A DNA stretch of 64,000 nucleotides. It comes from Rhizobium sp. WYJ-E13. Its GTDB lineage: Bacteria > Pseudomonadota > Alphaproteobacteria > Rhizobiales > Rhizobiaceae. Location of the stretch: the NCBI RefSeq assembly GCF_018987265.1, contig NZ_CP076853.1:2480001-2544000 (forward strand), read 5' to 3'. Below the pieces are notes generated by a model. The model worked only from the letters and a program-made list of their open reading frames with translations. It was not told where the DNA came from and ran no database searches. A program made the position numbers and the translations under genes. Below are positions 29,220-40,423 of this stretch, in pieces. The first letter of the stretch is position 1, and every line of letters starts with the position of its first letter.

Positions 29220-30374
29220 TTACTCCGCCGGCATTCCGTGCGGCACGCGGAAGAGGCTCCGGTCCTGCGCACGTTTTTCCGGTCGATGGCGCGTCAGCGC
29301 CAGAATGAAGCCGGCCGTCACGCAGATCGCCACCATCGACGACCCGCCATAGGAAATCAGCGGCAGCGTCATGCCCTTGGCCGGCAGCAATTCGAGATTA
29401 ACGCCGATATTGATGATCGACTGGATACCCATCTGCAGCACGAGCCCGGCGACGGCAAAGCGGTTGAAGTCGTTGCGTTCGCGGTAAGCATGCGACAGGC
29501 CGCGCAGCACCAGCACAGTGAAGATGGCAACGAGTGCGATACAGAAGACGATGCCGAATTCCTCGGCCGCAACCGAAAAGATGAAGTCCGTATGGGCGTC
29601 CGGAATGATGCGCTTGACGATGCCTTCGCCCGGCCCCTGGCCGAACCAGTCGCCACGGATGATCGCTTCACGGGCAGTATCGATCTGGAACGTATCACCT
29701 TCGCCGGTCAGGAACTTGTCTATTCGGCCTGCCACGTGGGGGAAGACATAATAGGCGGTCACCAGGCCTCCCGCACCGCCCGCACCCAGCACGATGATCC
29801 AGAGCCACGGCATGCCCGCCATGAAGAACATGCCGCCCCACACCGCCGTCGTCAGGATCGTCTGACCAAGGTCAGGCTGCGCGACGAGAAGGGCTGCTAC
29901 GATGCCGAACAGGATGATGGCGAAGAGATTGCCCGGAATTTCCGGCTGGCGGGCATGCTCGGCAAAGAGCCAGGCGCAGACCACGACGAAGGCCGGCTTC
30001 ATGAATTCCGACGGCTGGATCGAAACACCCGCAAGCGTGACCCAGCGGCGGGACCCCTTGACCTCGATGCCGAAGAACAACGCCAGAAGCATCATGGCGA
30101 GTGCCACGATCAGCAGGATGATCGCTGTGCGCCGCACCTGGCGCGGCGTCAGGAAGGAAAGGCCGAGCATCACGCTGATCGACGGGATCATGAAGGCCGC
30201 GTGGCGCTTGACGAAGTGGAAAGGCTCCAGGCCGATACGCTCGGCAACCGCCGGCGAAGCGGCAAATGAAAGCATGAAGCCGATGCCCATCAGGAACAGG
30301 AACAAGGCCAGAAAAAAGCGGTCGATGGTCCAGAACCAATCGGCCAATGCTCCACGTTCCGCGCGGCTCACCAT
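29220..30374 (-). CDS. ftsW: Septal peptidoglycan polymerase FtsW
   Basis: The 384-residue SEDS-family protein has about ten transmembrane helices. Conserved blocks are '[25 protein letters not shown]', '[11 protein letters not shown]' and '[20 protein letters not shown]'. SEDS proteins polymerise lipid II glycan strands together with a class b PBP, here FtsI in the same cluster. An AGGAGG ribosome binding site precedes the ATG. It abuts murD by one base and murG by 7. Confidence 0.96.
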   Translation of the reverse strand: MVSRAERGALADWFWTIDRFFLALFLFLMGIGFMLSFAASPAVAERIGLEPFHFVKRHAAFMIPSISVMLGLSFLTPRQVRRTAIILLIVALAMMLLALFFGIEVKGSRRWVTLAGVSIQPSEFMKPAFVVVCAWLFAEHARQPEIPGNLFAIILFGIVAALLVAQPDLGQTILTTAVWGGMFFMAGMPWLWIIVLGAGGAGGLVTAYYVFPHVAGRIDKFLTGEGDTFQIDTAREAIIRGDWFGQGPGEGIVKRIIPDAHTDFIFSVAAEEFGIVFCIALVAIFTVLVLRGLSHAYRERNDFNRFAVAGLVLQMGIQSIINIGVNLELLPAKGMTLPLISYGGSSMVAICVTAGFILALTRHRPEKRAQDRSLFRVPHGMPAE

Positions 30375-30375
30375 G

Positions 30376-31788
30376 TCATTTGCCTCCTGTTGCCGAATTG
30401 ATCAGCATCGTCACGCCGTCAAGGGCGGCCACATGGCCGACAAAGGCATCGCCCCTGACTTCAAAGTTCTTATATTGATCGAAGCTTGCGCAAGCCGGGG
30501 ATAACATCACAGCCAAAGGGTCGGCCTCATCCCTTTCGGCATCCGCCGCCGCATGCACGACTGCCCTCTCCAGCGTGCCTGAAATTTCGTAAGGCACCGC
30601 CTCGCCAAGCGTCGCGGCAAATTCCGCCGCCGCCTCGCCGATCAGATAGGCCTTGGCGATGCGCGGGAAATAGGGTGCAAGCGTGGTGATGCCGCCGGCC
30701 TTCGGCAATCCGCCGGCAATCCAGTAGATGCGATCGTAGCTCGAAAGCGCCGGTGCTGCAGCATCCGCATTGGTCGCTTTGGAATCATTGACGAAGACGA
30801 CATTGCCGCGCCGGCCGACCGGCTGCATGCGGTGCTTGAGGCCGGGAAAGGATGCCAAACCCGCACGGATCTCCTCGGCGGAGACGCCGACGGCAAGGCA
30901 GGCAGCGACCGCAGCAGCGGCATTCTGCGCATTGTGGCTGCCGCGCAACGTCTGTATGCCGTCGAGATCGACGAAGGGCAGCATCGCCCCACTTGCTGCC
31001 TGGATGAGCTTGGTGCCTTCGGCGTAGATACCGTCAGCCAGCACATTGCGGCGGGAAATCCTCACCACCTTCACCCCTGCCCGCTCGACGCGGTCGGCAA
31101 TCAGCACCGAAAAGCTGTCATCGACGCCAACGATGGCGACATCGCTGCCGGCGACAAGCCGTTCCTTGACATCGGCATAGTGCTGCATCGTGCCGTGGCG
31201 ATCGAGGTGATCGGGCGTCAGGTTGAGCAGGATGCCGGCGGACGGATTGAGCGTCGGCGCAAGGTCGATCTGATAGGATGAGCATTCGACGACGAAATAG
31301 CGCTCGGCCTTCGGCGGATCGAGCGTCAGCACGGCCGTGCCGATATTGCCGCCAAGCTGTGTATCGCGGCCGCTCGATTTCAGGATATGGGCGATCAGCG
31401 CCGTCGTCGTCGACTTGCCATTGGTGCCGGTGATGGCGATGAACGGGCAATCGGGAGCATGCGCGCGGCGCTCGCGCACGAAGAGCTCGACGTCGCCGAC
31501 GATATTGAGACCCGCGGCACGCGCGAGATCGACGGTCCAGTGCGGTTTCGGATGGGTGAGCGGCACGCCAGGCGAAAGCACGAAAAGCGTCTGCGCGCTC
31601 CAGTCGATCGTACGCAGATCGGCAGTAGCGATACCGTCTGCCGCAGCCTTCGCGACACTGTCAGGATTGTCGTCCCAGCCCGTGACATCGGCGCCACCGG
31701 CAACCAGCGCCTTGGCCGTCGCGAGGCCCGAGCCGCCGAGACCGAAGAGAGCGACCTTTTTTCCTGCAAGCGTCGTGACGGGGATCAT
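30376..31788 (-). CDS. murD: UDP-N-acetylmuramoyl-L-alanine--D-glutamate ligase MurD
   Basis: The 470-residue Mur ligase has N-terminal '[29 protein letters not shown]', ATP loop [16 protein letters not shown], '[13 protein letters not shown]' and '[16 protein letters not shown]'. It adds D-glutamate to UDP-MurNAc-L-Ala. It lies in the usual position between mraY (7 bp upstream) and ftsW. Confidence 0.98.
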   Translation of the reverse strand: MIPVTTLAGKKVALFGLGGSGLATAKALVAGGADVTGWDDNPDSVAKAAADGIATADLRTIDWSAQTLFVLSPGVPLTHPKPHWTVDLARAAGLNIVGDVELFVRERRAHAPDCPFIAITGTNGKSTTTALIAHILKSSGRDTQLGGNIGTAVLTLDPPKAERYFVVECSSYQIDLAPTLNPSAGILLNLTPDHLDRHGTMQHYADVKERLVAGSDVAIVGVDDSFSVLIADRVERAGVKVVRISRRNVLADGIYAEGTKLIQAASGAMLPFVDLDGIQTLRGSHNAQNAAAAVAACLAVGVSAEEIRAGLASFPGLKHRMQPVGRRGNVVFVNDSKATNADAAAPALSSYDRIYWIAGGLPKAGGITTLAPYFPRIAKAYLIGEAAAEFAATLGEAVPYEISGTLERAVVHAAADAERDEADPLAVMLSPACASFDQYKNFEVRGDAFVGHVAALDGVTMLINSATGGK

Positions 31789-31795
31789 GACCGCC

Positions 31796-32896
31796 TCACC
31801 GCAGCTTCAGCGTGGAAAGACCGATCATGGCAAGGCCGACCGCAATGATCCAGAAACGGATGACCACCTGGCTTTCCGTCCAGCCCTTCTTTTCGAAGTG
31901 ATGGTGGATCGGCGCCATCAGGAAGACGCGCCGGCCGGTCATCTTGAAGAAGCCGACCTGGATGATGACCGACAGCGTCTCGATGACGAACAGACCGCCG
32001 ACAATCGCCATGACGATCTCATGCTTGGTGGCAACGGCAACCGTGCCGATCGTGCCGCCGAGCGCGAGCGATCCGGTGTCGCCCATGAAGATTGCGGCCG
32101 GCGGAGCGTTGAACCACAGGAAGCCGAGGCCCGCGCCGATAACCGCCCCGAGCACCACGGCCAACTCGCCGGTGCCGGGCACGAAATTGATCTGCAGGTA
32201 ATTCGCAAAGACCGCATTGCCGGCGAGGTAGGCGATGATGCCGAACGCGGCAGCGGCAATCATCACCGGCACGATGGCGAGGCCGTCGAGACCATCGGTG
32301 AGATTCACGGCATTGCCGGCGCCGACGATGACGAAGCCGCCGAAGACAACGAACATGATGCCGATATTGATCATGAAGTCCTTGAAGAACGGGAATGCGA
32401 TCGAGGAGCCGAAAGTCGAGCCGGCAGGGCCGGAGGCCAATGCCGTGCGCATCATGAAATAGACGGCGATGCCGGCGATGATGAATTCGATGCCGAGGCG
32501 CGCCTTGCCGGAAAAGCCCTTATGGCTCTGCTTCGTAACCTTGAGATAGTCGTCATAGAAGCCGATAGCGCCAAAACCGAGCGTCACGAGCAGGGTGGCG
32601 ACAACATAGACGTTGGAAAGATCGGCCCAGAGCAGCGATGCCCCGACAATGCCGGCGAGAATCATCAAGCCACCCATGGTCGGGGTGCCGGCCTTCTTGA
32701 AATGCGTCTGCGGCCCGTCTGCGCGGATCGGCTGACCCTTGCCCTGCCGGATGCGCAGCGAATTGATGATAGCAGGCCCGAAGAGGAAAACGGTGAGAGC
32801 GGAGGTGAAAAGCGCGGCACCCGCACGGAAGGTAATGTACCTGAACAGATTCAGAAATTTGAAATATTCCGACAGTTCAACCAGCCAAATCAGCAT
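31796..32896 (-). CDS. mraY: Phospho-MurNAc-pentapeptide transferase MraY
   Basis: The 366-residue polytopic enzyme makes lipid I. Family motifs include '[12 protein letters not shown]', '[24 protein letters not shown]', '[12 protein letters not shown]' with the catalytic aspartates, '[12 protein letters not shown]' and the final '[22 protein letters not shown]'. It is embedded in the inner membrane. It lies 20 bp after murF and 7 bp before murD. Confidence 0.98.
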   Translation of the reverse strand: MLIWLVELSEYFKFLNLFRYITFRAGAALFTSALTVFLFGPAIINSLRIRQGKGQPIRADGPQTHFKKAGTPTMGGLMILAGIVGASLLWADLSNVYVVATLLVTLGFGAIGFYDDYLKVTKQSHKGFSGKARLGIEFIIAGIAVYFMMRTALASGPAGSTFGSSIAFPFFKDFMINIGIMFVVFGGFVIVGAGNAVNLTDGLDGLAIVPVMIAAAAFGIIAYLAGNAVFANYLQINFVPGTGELAVVLGAVIGAGLGFLWFNAPPAAIFMGDTGSLALGGTIGTVAVATKHEIVMAIVGGLFVIETLSVIIQVGFFKMTGRRVFLMAPIHHHFEKKGWTESQVVIRFWIIAVGLAMIGLSTLKLR

Positions 32897-32916
32897 TCAA
32901 AGCCCCTTTTCCCCGA

Positions 32917-34350
32917 TCATAGATCGCGTTGCGTGTCTGAAACTGGCGGGTACTTGTCAAGGAGCGCGGCAACAATCTTGCCGAAACCGATCCCCAAAGA
33001 CGACTTCACCATCAACACGTCGCCAGGTGCGACCGAGTTCAAAACGAATTCCAACAATTCTTCCGTCTTCTCGCGATGCTCGACCGCGACGCTCTCCGGA
33101 AGCGAGCCCTTCAGCGCCACCATCTCGGGCCCCGCGAGCCAGACATGTTCCAGACCGGCAGCGAGCAGCGGACCTGCGAGATCCGTATGGACCTGCTCGG
33201 CAAACTCGCCCATCTCCAGCATGTCGCCGAGAACGGCGATGCGGCGGCCCCGGCCGGTCGGCTCGGCCGATGCCAGCAGCGCGATCGCCGCGCGCATGGA
33301 GGCCGGATTGGCGTTATAGCTTTCATCGATCAGCGTGAAGCTGCCATTGCCGATCGGCAGCCTGTAGCGCTTGCCCCTGCCCTTCTCCGGCTTCAGCGTC
33401 GCGAGCGCGTCGATTGCCTTGTCGAGGCTGGCGCCGACGATCGTTACAACGCCCAACGCTGCCAGCGCATTTTCAGCAATGTGGCGGCCCGGTGCGCCGA
33501 TGCGCACTTCCTTGGTCTCGCCACCGACAGTCATCCAGAGCGTCGAGCTTTCGTCCGAGCCGTTGAACTCGGCAAGGCGGAATTCCGCCTTGGCATGCTG
33601 GCCAAAGGAATGGATCTTCTGGATGCCGAGCGCCTGGGCGGTCTGCTCCAGGAAACTGAACTGCTCATTGTCACGGTTGAGAACGACGTCACCGCCCGGC
33701 TCCAGGCCTTCGAAGATCTCTGCCTTGGCGGCAGCGATTTCCTGGACGTTCTGGAAATTGCCGAGATGGGCCGGCGCGATCGTCGTGATGACGGCGACAT
33801 GCGGGCGGATCATCTTCACCAGCGGCCGGATCTCGTCCGGATGGTTCATGCCGACTTCGAAGACACCGAAATAGGTGTCGATCGGCATGCGCGCCAAGGT
33901 CAGCGGCACACCCCAGTGATTGTTGAAGGAGGCGACCGACGCATGCACCTTCCCCGAGGGAGACAGCACATGGCGCAGCATCTCCTTGGTCGTCGTCTTG
34001 CCGACCGAACCGGTAACGGCAATAATCTTTGCCCGCGAGCGCTCGCGCGACGCCTGCCCCAGCTTGCCGAGGGCAGCAAGCACGTCCTCGACCACGATCA
34101 TCGGCACAGTCAGGCGCCCCATGGCCGGCAGACGGCCTTCGCTGACGACGAGCAGAGCCGCACCATTGGCAACGGCCATCGAGGCAAAGTCATGCCCGTC
34201 GACACGGTCGCCCTTGATCGCGAAGAAAGCCTCACCCGGCGCGATCGAGCGGCTGTCGATGGAAATGCCGGTAATGCCCTGCGGCAGCGAACCGAAGGGA
34301 CGGCCCGCCATCGCGGCGATCATGTCTTCGGTGGTCCAGAGCCAGTTCAT
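32917..34350 (-). CDS. murF: UDP-MurNAc-tripeptide--D-Ala-D-Ala ligase MurF
   Basis: The 477-residue Mur ligase has ATP loop [12 protein letters not shown], '[15 protein letters not shown]', '[23 protein letters not shown]' and '[19 protein letters not shown]'. It attaches D-Ala-D-Ala, the DdlB product, to complete the pentapeptide precursor. Its ATG overlaps the murE stop by 4 bases. Confidence 0.97.
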   Translation of the reverse strand: MNWLWTTEDMIAAMAGRPFGSLPQGITGISIDSRSIAPGEAFFAIKGDRVDGHDFASMAVANGAALLVVSEGRLPAMGRLTVPMIVVEDVLAALGKLGQASRERSRAKIIAVTGSVGKTTTKEMLRHVLSPSGKVHASVASFNNHWGVPLTLARMPIDTYFGVFEVGMNHPDEIRPLVKMIRPHVAVITTIAPAHLGNFQNVQEIAAAKAEIFEGLEPGGDVVLNRDNEQFSFLEQTAQALGIQKIHSFGQHAKAEFRLAEFNGSDESSTLWMTVGGETKEVRIGAPGRHIAENALAALGVVTIVGASLDKAIDALATLKPEKGRGKRYRLPIGNGSFTLIDESYNANPASMRAAIALLASAEPTGRGRRIAVLGDMLEMGEFAEQVHTDLAGPLLAAGLEHVWLAGPEMVALKGSLPESVAVEHREKTEELLEFVLNSVAPGDVLMVKSSLGIGFGKIVAALLDKYPPVSDTQRDL

Positions 34351-35807
34351 GGTACCCGCTCCTCCAAAGCCTTGCGCACTTCGGCATGATCGGAAAACGG
34401 CAGCGTGACGCTGCCGACCGTCTGCCCCTCTTCATGTCCCTTGCCGGCAACGATCAGCGTATCGCCGGATTTCAGCTGCAGGACCGCCTCGCGGATCGCC
34501 TTTGCACGGTCGCCGATCTCGGAAGCGCATTTCGCCGCCGCCATGATCTCGGCACGGATCGCCGCCGGCTCTTCCGAGCGCGGATTGTCATCGGTGACGA
34601 TCACGACATCGGCAAGCCGGCAGGCGATCTCGCCCATGATCGGTCGTTTGCCGCGGTCACGGTCGCCGCCGCAGCCGAACACGACGATGACGCGGCCCGT
34701 CGTGAACGGACGCACCGAGTTTAACACATTTTCCAGCGCGTCCGGCTTGTGGGCGTAATCGACATAGGCAAGCGCGCCATCCTTGGTATGGCCGACCAGC
34801 TGCAGGCGGCCGGACGCGCCCTGCAGCTTTTCGAGCGCGGCCATCGCGAGCTTCGCCGGAACGCCCGTGGACATGGCAAGGGCCGCGGCAACCAGCACAT
34901 TGGCGATCTGGAAATCGCCGGCAAGCGGAATATCGACCTCGAAGATCTCGCCTTCGGCATGGATTTCCGCAACCTGCTTATGGCGGAAATGCTCGACGCG
35001 CTTCAGCGTCAGATAGCTGCCCTTGCGCCCGACCGTGCGAACGTCATGGCCAGCAGCCGTCGCCACCTTGATCGCCTGCTCAGACCATGGATCATCGGCG
35101 AAGATGATGGCGGGCGAACCCTTCGGCAGCACCCGGTCGAAGAGGTGCATCTTGGCGGCCATATAGTCTTCGACCGTCGGATGGTAATCCATATGGTCGC
35201 GGCCGAGATTGGTGAATGCGGCGGCGGCAAGTTTCACGCCGTCGAGGCGATACTGGTCGAGCCCGTGGCTGGAGGCCTCCATAGAAGCATGCGTGACGCC
35301 CTCGTCGGCGAGTTCGGCAAGCAGCTGGTGCAGCGATACGGTATCGGGCGTCGTCAGCGAGCCATATTCGTTGCGCGTCGGCGAAACGACGCCGGTCGTG
35401 CCGATCATGGCGGCAGCGTGGCCGGCATGCGCCCAGATCTGCCTGACGAAGGAGGCAACCGAGGTCTTGCCGGCGGTACCCGTCACCGCGACCATCGTCG
35501 CCGGCTGGCGGCCGTAGAAACGCGAGGCGGCAACGGAGAGGAATCGACGCGGTTCGGCAACGACCAGAACCGGCGCGCGGGTTTCGACTGCGTGCGATGC
35601 GATGACGACGGCAGCACCCTTGGCAACAGCATCGGCAATGAAGCCTGCCCCATCGGCCTTGGAGCCGGCAATCGCCACGAAAGCCATGCCGGGCGCGATC
35701 TTGCGGCTATCGGAAGACAGACCGGAAATCTCCAGCACGCCGGCCGGCCCATCGAGTTCAGCTTTGAGTTCCGGAAACGCATTTCCGGCGAGGTCCCGCA
35801 ATTTCAT
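34347..35807 (-). CDS. murE: UDP-MurNAc-L-Ala-D-Glu--meso-DAP ligase MurE
   Basis: The 486-residue Mur ligase has ATP loop [11 protein letters not shown], '[20 protein letters not shown]' and the DNPR motif ([10 protein letters not shown]), the marker for meso-diaminopimelate rather than lysine as third residue. I start at the ATG encoding MKLRDLAG, with AGAGAAG upstream. A GTG three codons earlier would add MHS and is less likely. It is separated from ftsI by 64 bp and coupled to murF by overlap. Confidence 0.97.
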   Translation of the reverse strand: MKLRDLAGNAFPELKAELDGPAGVLEISGLSSDSRKIAPGMAFVAIAGSKADGAGFIADAVAKGAAVVIASHAVETRAPVLVVAEPRRFLSVAASRFYGRQPATMVAVTGTAGKTSVASFVRQIWAHAGHAAAMIGTTGVVSPTRNEYGSLTTPDTVSLHQLLAELADEGVTHASMEASSHGLDQYRLDGVKLAAAAFTNLGRDHMDYHPTVEDYMAAKMHLFDRVLPKGSPAIIFADDPWSEQAIKVATAAGHDVRTVGRKGSYLTLKRVEHFRHKQVAEIHAEGEIFEVDIPLAGDFQIANVLVAAALAMSTGVPAKLAMAALEKLQGASGRLQLVGHTKDGALAYVDYAHKPDALENVLNSVRPFTTGRVIVVFGCGGDRDRGKRPIMGEIACRLADVVIVTDDNPRSEEPAAIRAEIMAAAKCASEIGDRAKAIREAVLQLKSGDTLIVAGKGHEEGQTVGSVTLPFSDHAEVRKALEERVP

Positions 35808-35871
35808 CGAATGCACTTCTCTGGTTCAGGTCGACCGCCCCTTACGAATCGACACCGATATTGATTCACAC

Positions 35872-37620
35872 TCAATAAGACACCAACAAGGCCGAGCCGT
35901 CTTCGCCGAATTCCGGTTCGACACCGAGGATGGGGGCTGCACGGCGCACGATGTTCTTGACCATGGGTGCCGCCGTATAGGCGGCGATACGCTGATGCTG
36001 TTCGCCATCGAGCGGTTCATCGCAGAAGGTCAGCACCACATATCTTGGATTGTCGATCGGGAAAGCCGCCAGAAAGGCGTTGAAATTCAGATTGCTGGCG
36101 TAGCGTCCGTTGACCACCTTGTCGGCCGTACCGGTCTTGCCGCCGACATTGAAACCCGGCACGTCGGCGTTGCGGCCGGAGCCCTTTTTGCCGTTGAGCT
36201 TGAACAGATAGCGGATATCGTCGCTCGTGCTCTTCTTGACGACGACCTCGGCCACTTCATCGGCCTGCTCGCGGCTGCGCGGCAGGAAAGTCGGCTCGAT
36301 CAACTTGCCGCCGTTGATGAGGGCGGCACCGGCAACCGCCGTCTGCAGCGGCGTGGTTGCCACACCATGGCCGAAGGAGATCGTGATGGAGTTGATCTTC
36401 TTCCAGACACGCGGCTGGCTCGGCATCTTCACTTCCGGCAACTCGGTCTGCATCTTGGTCAACAGCCCAAAACGCGTCAGATAATCCTTCTGCATTTCCA
36501 TGCCGACGATATCGATCATTCTCGCCGTGCCGATATTGGAAGAATACTCGAAGATTTCCGGAACCGTCAGCCAGCGGCGCTGGCCATGAAAATCGCGAAT
36601 CGTGAAGCCGCCGATGCGGATCGGGTTGGTGGCGTCGAAACTGTCTTTCAGGGAAACCTTGCCGCTGTCGATCGCCATGGCGGTCGAGAAGGTCTTGAAA
36701 GTCGAGCCCATCTCGAACGTTCCGTTCGACATGCGGTTCAGCCAGCCGTCCTTGGAACCTTCCTGCGGATTGTTCGGATCAAAATCCGGTGCAGACGCCA
36801 TGGCGAGCACCTCGCCCGTATGGGCATCAAGCACAACGGCGCCGGCGCCCTTGGCCTTGTAGTTGACCACGGCATCGGCAACGACATCGCGCACGATCGC
36901 CTGCACACGCACATCGATCGAAAGGCGCACCGGCTCCAGCGACTGGTTGCTCGTCATGCCGACCGAGGCAAGATCGGCAAGCCCCTGGTCGTCTATATAT
37001 TTCTCCATGCCGGCAACGCCGCGGTTGTCGATGTTGACATAACCGAGGATATGCGCAGCCGTCGCGCCACCCGGATAGAAACGGCGTTTCTCCGGCCTGA
37101 AACCGATGCCGGGAATGCCGAGCGCCAGGATCTGGCTCTGCTGCTTCGGCGTCAGTTGGCGACGCAGCCAGGCAAAATGCGAGGTGCGGTTCGAGAGCTT
37201 CTTATAGGTGTCCTTGGCGTCGAGATCGGCAAGCACCGTCTGCAGCTTCTCGACGGCCTCGTCCGTATCGACGATCTTGTTCGGTTCGGCAAACAGCGAA
37301 ACGGTCCGGATATCGGTTGCCAGCACTTCGCCGTTGCGGTCGATAATATCGGGGCGCGATGCCATCAGCCGATCGGGCGGCAGGATGGACGAGACCGATT
37401 CCGGCTCCTTCATCGCATATTCGACCATACGGGCGCCGATGACGGCATAAAGGGCGGTAAAGCCGACGATGAGCAGGCCGACGCGGCTCTTGGCCTGCCC
37501 GGCCTTGCGCTTGCGCGAGCCTTCGATTGCCATGCCGGAGGGGGCGCCGAAACGATTGTAGACGCCGGCGGAAAAATGCGCCTGACTCTTCAGTACCATG
37601 ATGCGGGAAAGAAAGGACAT
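35872..37620 (-). CDS. ftsI: Peptidoglycan transpeptidase FtsI (PBP3)
   Basis: The 582-residue class b penicillin-binding protein has a basic cytoplasmic N-terminus, a single membrane anchor (about 45-65: VGLLIVGFTALYAVIGARMV), a pedestal domain, and the transpeptidase domain with SxxK in GSTFKTFS, SxN in YSSNIG and KTG in VGGKTGTADK. It crosslinks septal murein with FtsW. Its ATG overlaps the ftsL stop by one base (TAATG). The length is normal for the family. Confidence 0.97.
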   Translation of the reverse strand: MSFLSRIMVLKSQAHFSAGVYNRFGAPSGMAIEGSRKRKAGQAKSRVGLLIVGFTALYAVIGARMVEYAMKEPESVSSILPPDRLMASRPDIIDRNGEVLATDIRTVSLFAEPNKIVDTDEAVEKLQTVLADLDAKDTYKKLSNRTSHFAWLRRQLTPKQQSQILALGIPGIGFRPEKRRFYPGGATAAHILGYVNIDNRGVAGMEKYIDDQGLADLASVGMTSNQSLEPVRLSIDVRVQAIVRDVVADAVVNYKAKGAGAVVLDAHTGEVLAMASAPDFDPNNPQEGSKDGWLNRMSNGTFEMGSTFKTFSTAMAIDSGKVSLKDSFDATNPIRIGGFTIRDFHGQRRWLTVPEIFEYSSNIGTARMIDIVGMEMQKDYLTRFGLLTKMQTELPEVKMPSQPRVWKKINSITISFGHGVATTPLQTAVAGAALINGGKLIEPTFLPRSREQADEVAEVVVKKSTSDDIRYLFKLNGKKGSGRNADVPGFNVGGKTGTADKVVNGRYASNLNFNAFLAAFPIDNPRYVVLTFCDEPLDGEQHQRIAAYTAAPMVKNIVRRAAPILGVEPEFGEDGSALLVSY

Positions 37621-38060
37621 TATTCCACCGCTCCCGTTTCGATCTGGTCCGCGTCTTCGGCCTCTCGCGGCGCCGGCATCGGGATCGGCTGAGACTTGGC
37701 AGCAACACCCAGCTTGGCGCCTGCCTTGGCGTCTCCAGCCTTGGCTTCAGTAACGTCAGGCGGAGGAACCTGCGACTTCAGCATCGGCAGCTCGCGCGCG
37801 TGGGCAAGTGCGGTCGAATCCGTCGGTTGCAACTGCAGCTCGCCGTTATAGGCATTGACGAGGCGCTCCAGCCGGTTCGGCTGCGACTGCAGCGCCCAAT
37901 CGGCCTTCAGGAGATCGATCGTATCCTTCTCCAGCTTGATCTCCGCTTCGAGGCGCTGAACCTCCTCGAGCTTCAGCTCGGCGCGGTGCTTGATCGTGTA
38001 GGTAACGGCGGCTGCCGCCGTCATGACGCCGATGAGCACAAGATCGAACGTTCTCAGCAT
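37620..38060 (-). CDS. ftsL: Cell division protein FtsL (bitopic, Pro/Ala-rich tail)
   Basis: The 146-residue protein has an N-terminal transmembrane segment (MLRTFDLVLIGVMTAAAAVTY), then a heptad-rich coiled coil (ELKLEEVQRLEAEIKLEKDTIDLLKADWALQSQPNRLE) ending in the conserved W-x-x-x-x-x-P-x-R-L-E pattern. A disordered Ala/Pro/Lys tail follows. FtsL joins FtsB and FtsQ in the divisome. The start at ATG 38058-38060 is one base after rsmH. The upstream in-frame extension overlaps rsmH and is rejected. Sequence identity in this family is low, so position in the cluster is the main support. Confidence 0.9.
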   Translation of the reverse strand: MLRTFDLVLIGVMTAAAAVTYTIKHRAELKLEEVQRLEAEIKLEKDTIDLLKADWALQSQPNRLERLVNAYNGELQLQPTDSTALAHARELPMLKSQVPPPDVTEAKAGDAKAGAKLGVAAKSQPIPMPAPREAEDADQIETGAVE

Positions 38061-38061
38061 A

Positions 38062-39087
38062 TCAACCTCCAAGCTTTCCGAGGCTGGCAAGATTCGGGAA
38101 TCCGAAGAGCGACATGTCCTCGGCCTCGGCGGGTGCAATGGTACGCTGGCCGGCGCGCAGCTTGGCGGAACGGGCGCGCGGATTGGTCTCGGCTTCTTCC
38201 TCACTGGCCGAAACCATCGACTTGCCGACCGGCTCGAAGGTCGCGACCCGCTCATGCGCTATCGGCAGGTGGCGGGAGCCGGATGCCTTGCCGGCCCGGT
38301 CGGAGAAGAACTTCTTGACGATACGGTCCTCCAACGAATGGAAGGTGACGACAACGAGGCGACCGCCGGGTTTCAGCGCCCGCTCGGCAGCAAACAGCGC
38401 CTGCGCCAGCTCGCCAAGCTCGTCATTGACGAAGATGCGCAACGCCTGAAAGACCCGCGTTGCGGGATGGATCTTGTCTTTCATCTTGCGCGGCGTCACC
38501 AGCTCGATGAGGCCGGCAAGATCACGCGTCGTCTCGAAAGGCTTTTCGACGCGGCGCTTTTCGATGGCATGCGCAATGCGCGGCGCCTGGCTCTCTTCGC
38601 CGAGATAATGGAAGATGCGAATGAGATCGGCCACCTTGGCACGATTGACGACATCGGCTGCAGAAACGCCGGCGGCCGACATACGCATGTCGAGCGGGCC
38701 GCTCTTCTGGAAAGAGAAGCCGCGCTCGGCCTCATCGATCTGCATCGAGGAAACGCCGATATCCAGCACGACACCATCAAGCCCGCTATCGGGCGCATGA
38801 TCGGCGAGCTGCGAGAATTGCGAATGGATGAGCTTGAGATGACCGCCATGCGCGGCGACGAGCGCCTGGCCGGCTGCAATCGCCGTCGGATCACGATCAA
38901 GCGCGATCACATCGGCGCCGGCATCGAGAATGGCGGACGTATAGCCGCCGGCACCAAAAGTGCCGTCGAGAATGACCTTGCCTGAAGAAGGCTCCAGCGC
39001 CGCAAGCACTTCCTTGAGAAGAACCGGAATGTGGCGAACCGGTCCGCCACCGGCTTCAGTTGAACCTCCGCCAGGATTCGCCACCAT
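38062..39087 (-). CDS. rsmH: 16S rRNA (cytosine1402-N4)-methyltransferase RsmH (MraW)
   Basis: The 341-residue methyltransferase has '[14 protein letters not shown]', SAM motif '[14 protein letters not shown]', '[29 protein letters not shown]' and '[17 protein letters not shown]'. It modifies C1402 in the decoding centre of 16S rRNA. The start MVANPGGG (ATG 39085-39087) follows GAGGGA and lies 17 bp after mraZ. The frame is open for another 214 codons across mraZ, but that is out-of-frame shadow sequence. Confidence 0.97.
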   Translation of the reverse strand: MVANPGGGSTEAGGGPVRHIPVLLKEVLAALEPSSGKVILDGTFGAGGYTSAILDAGADVIALDRDPTAIAAGQALVAAHGGHLKLIHSQFSQLADHAPDSGLDGVVLDIGVSSMQIDEAERGFSFQKSGPLDMRMSAAGVSAADVVNRAKVADLIRIFHYLGEESQAPRIAHAIEKRRVEKPFETTRDLAGLIELVTPRKMKDKIHPATRVFQALRIFVNDELGELAQALFAAERALKPGGRLVVVTFHSLEDRIVKKFFSDRAGKASGSRHLPIAHERVATFEPVGKSMVSASEEEAETNPRARSAKLRAGQRTIAPAEAEDMSLFGFPNLASLGKLGG

Positions 39088-39104
39088 TCCGTTCCCTCGT
39101 TCAT

Positions 39105-39542
39105 TCAGGAACGCTTGCCCGCCAGCTTGCGCTCCCCTCGTGCCTGCGCCTGCGCGGCCGCAAATGCTTGCGGCTGCCAGAGCTGAAAGTGGTCTGCCCG
39201 ACCGACAAAGGTCACTTCGTCCGAAATACCGGTGAAGTCGCGAATGAAATCCGTGACCATCAACCGCCCCTCGGCGTCGAGCTTCATGAAGACCCCGCCC
39301 CCATGAATGAGAAGCGACATCTCGTTTGCCTCCGGCGAAAACGGATCCTCCGCCGCAATCTGCCGCTCGAATCTTTCCAGAAGATCCGAACCGCCGACGC
39401 TGATCGCCGGAAACACAAAATCCTGGAAGCAGTAAACTTCCTGAATATTGCGCTGCGCCAGCACGGAACGAAACGCCGCCGGCACGGAAACCCGGCCCTT
39501 GGCATCGATCCTGTTGGTCGCATTCGAAAGGAAGCGGCTCAT
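39105..39542 (-). CDS. mraZ: Transcriptional regulator MraZ
   Basis: The 145-residue protein has two SpoVT/AbrB-type swapped-hairpin repeats. The first is [28 protein letters not shown] and the second contains '[22 protein letters not shown]', both with the D-x-x-G-R pattern. MraZ forms a ring-shaped oligomer, binds TGGGN repeats upstream of itself and represses the dcw operon. Such repeats are present at 39719-39753. I chose the ATG at 39540-39542. An in-frame ATG four codons upstream (MFRVMSRF) has a slightly better GGAAA site and cannot be excluded. It is first in the dcw cluster. Confidence 0.95.
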   Translation of the reverse strand: MSRFLSNATNRIDAKGRVSVPAAFRSVLAQRNIQEVYCFQDFVFPAISVGGSDLLERFERQIAAEDPFSPEANEMSLLIHGGGVFMKLDAEGRLMVTDFIRDFTGISDEVTFVGRADHFQLWQPQAFAAAQAQARGERKLAGKRS

Positions 39543-39718
39543 GACACGAAACATCCGTTTCCGAAAGAGCCCGGAAAGCTCTTTGCCGCCCGAAACCCTC
39601 AAAGTCAGGCACAGCTTCGCAAGCCGAAAGAACCAAGGTCCTCCCGACGCTTCCGATCCGGAAGGCGCCTTTGCTTTGCGATGAATGGGCAGATGATTGC
39701 CCTGATGCAGTGCGCATT

Positions 39719-39753
39719 TGGGATAGCATGGGACCATATGGGCGTCAATGGGA
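39719..39753. promoter_or_regulatory. MraZ-binding repeats (four TGGGN at 10-bp spacing)
   Basis: On the + strand, TGGGA (39719), TGGGA (39729), TGGGC (39739) and TGGGA (39749) are spaced exactly 10 bp apart, each TGGGN plus 5 spacer bases. An isolated TGGGC lies at 39770 and another at 39686. This is the spacing reported for MraZ operators in E. coli and other bacteria. The array lies about 180 bp upstream of mraZ and reads on the strand opposite to the gene. Confidence 0.8.
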
Positions 39754-39972
39754 TGAGCCCATTTTGAGGTGGGCGCAGTATCAAACATTTATAAGCTGTT
39801 AAGTTTAACAAAGGGTTAGGAAAGCGATTCTCTAACGCCACCCAAAGCTCCCCGGGTGAACAGGAGATCCGGCCGGGCAAGATCCGTGAGACCTCGCCTC
39901 TATTTCAGACATTTCAATGGCTTGATAGGAAGGAAATCGGATTTTGCGGCAAAGCGGACGCCGGAAAAGGTA
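39754..39972. promoter_or_regulatory. Promoter region of the dcw cluster, between mraZ leader and rnpB
   Basis: This AT-rich stretch probably holds the leftward dcw promoter (for example TTATAA/GATACT around 39774-39793 on the complement), but no clear -35/-10 pair can be fixed by eye. TTAA-N7-TTAG at 39805-39819 matches 7 of 8 bases of the CtrA consensus. No gene is visible between 39754 and the rnpB 3' end. The leader from 39543 to 39718 also carries no gene. Confidence 0.35.
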
Positions 39973-40370
39973 ATCGCCAGTTGGCCTGTAAGCCGGGTTC
40001 TGTATGGCTCCGGCGAACCGGAACGTGGCAGCCATTCATCTGGGACAGCGCTTGCACGCTGCCTCACGCAACCCACCCGGATGACTGACCCAGAAACAGG
40101 CCGGAAGGCTTTCGCCAACCGCGTCATCCCTATTCGGTTTTGCTCCCGGTGGGGTTTACCGTGCCATATCCGTTGCCGGAGATGCGGTGGGCTCTTACCC
40201 CACCCTTTCACCCTTACCTGTCATGACAGGCGGTTTGCTTTCTGTGGCACTTTCCCTGAGGTCGCCCTCGCCGGACGTTATCCGGCACCGTGTTTCCGTG
40301 GAGCCCGGACTTTCCTCACCTTACCGCCTTTCGGCATTGGTAAAGCGCGGCTGCCCGGCCAACTGGCAGG
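39973..40370 (-). ncRNA. rnpB: RNase P RNA (bacterial class A)
   Basis: Read leftward, the RNA opens with GCCAGTTGGCC (40367-40357), which pairs with GGCCAACTGGC (39986-39976) at the 3' end to form helix P1. Conserved core elements are present: GAGGAAAGTCCGGGCTCCAC (CR-I), ACAGAAA in the CR-IV region, and the 3' 'AACCCGGCTTACAGGCC' (CR-V region). It is the catalytic subunit that matures tRNA 5' ends. The ends are estimated to within a few bases. Its position next to mraZ is usual in Rhizobiaceae. Protein frames called in this stretch are artefacts. Confidence 0.95.
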
Positions 40371-40423
40371 GGCTCCCTTAAACGAGGAAGCCCGCAAATG
40401 CCAACGAAATATGGGGGACAGGC

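Noticed and set aside
31337..33319. 660-codon open frame antisense to murD-mraY-murF
   Set aside because: It spans three well-identified genes and has low-complexity shadow composition (runs of [13 protein letters not shown] type).
39088..39729. 214-codon upstream extension of rsmH
   Set aside because: It overlaps mraZ out of frame, and the family N-terminus begins just after MVANPGGG.
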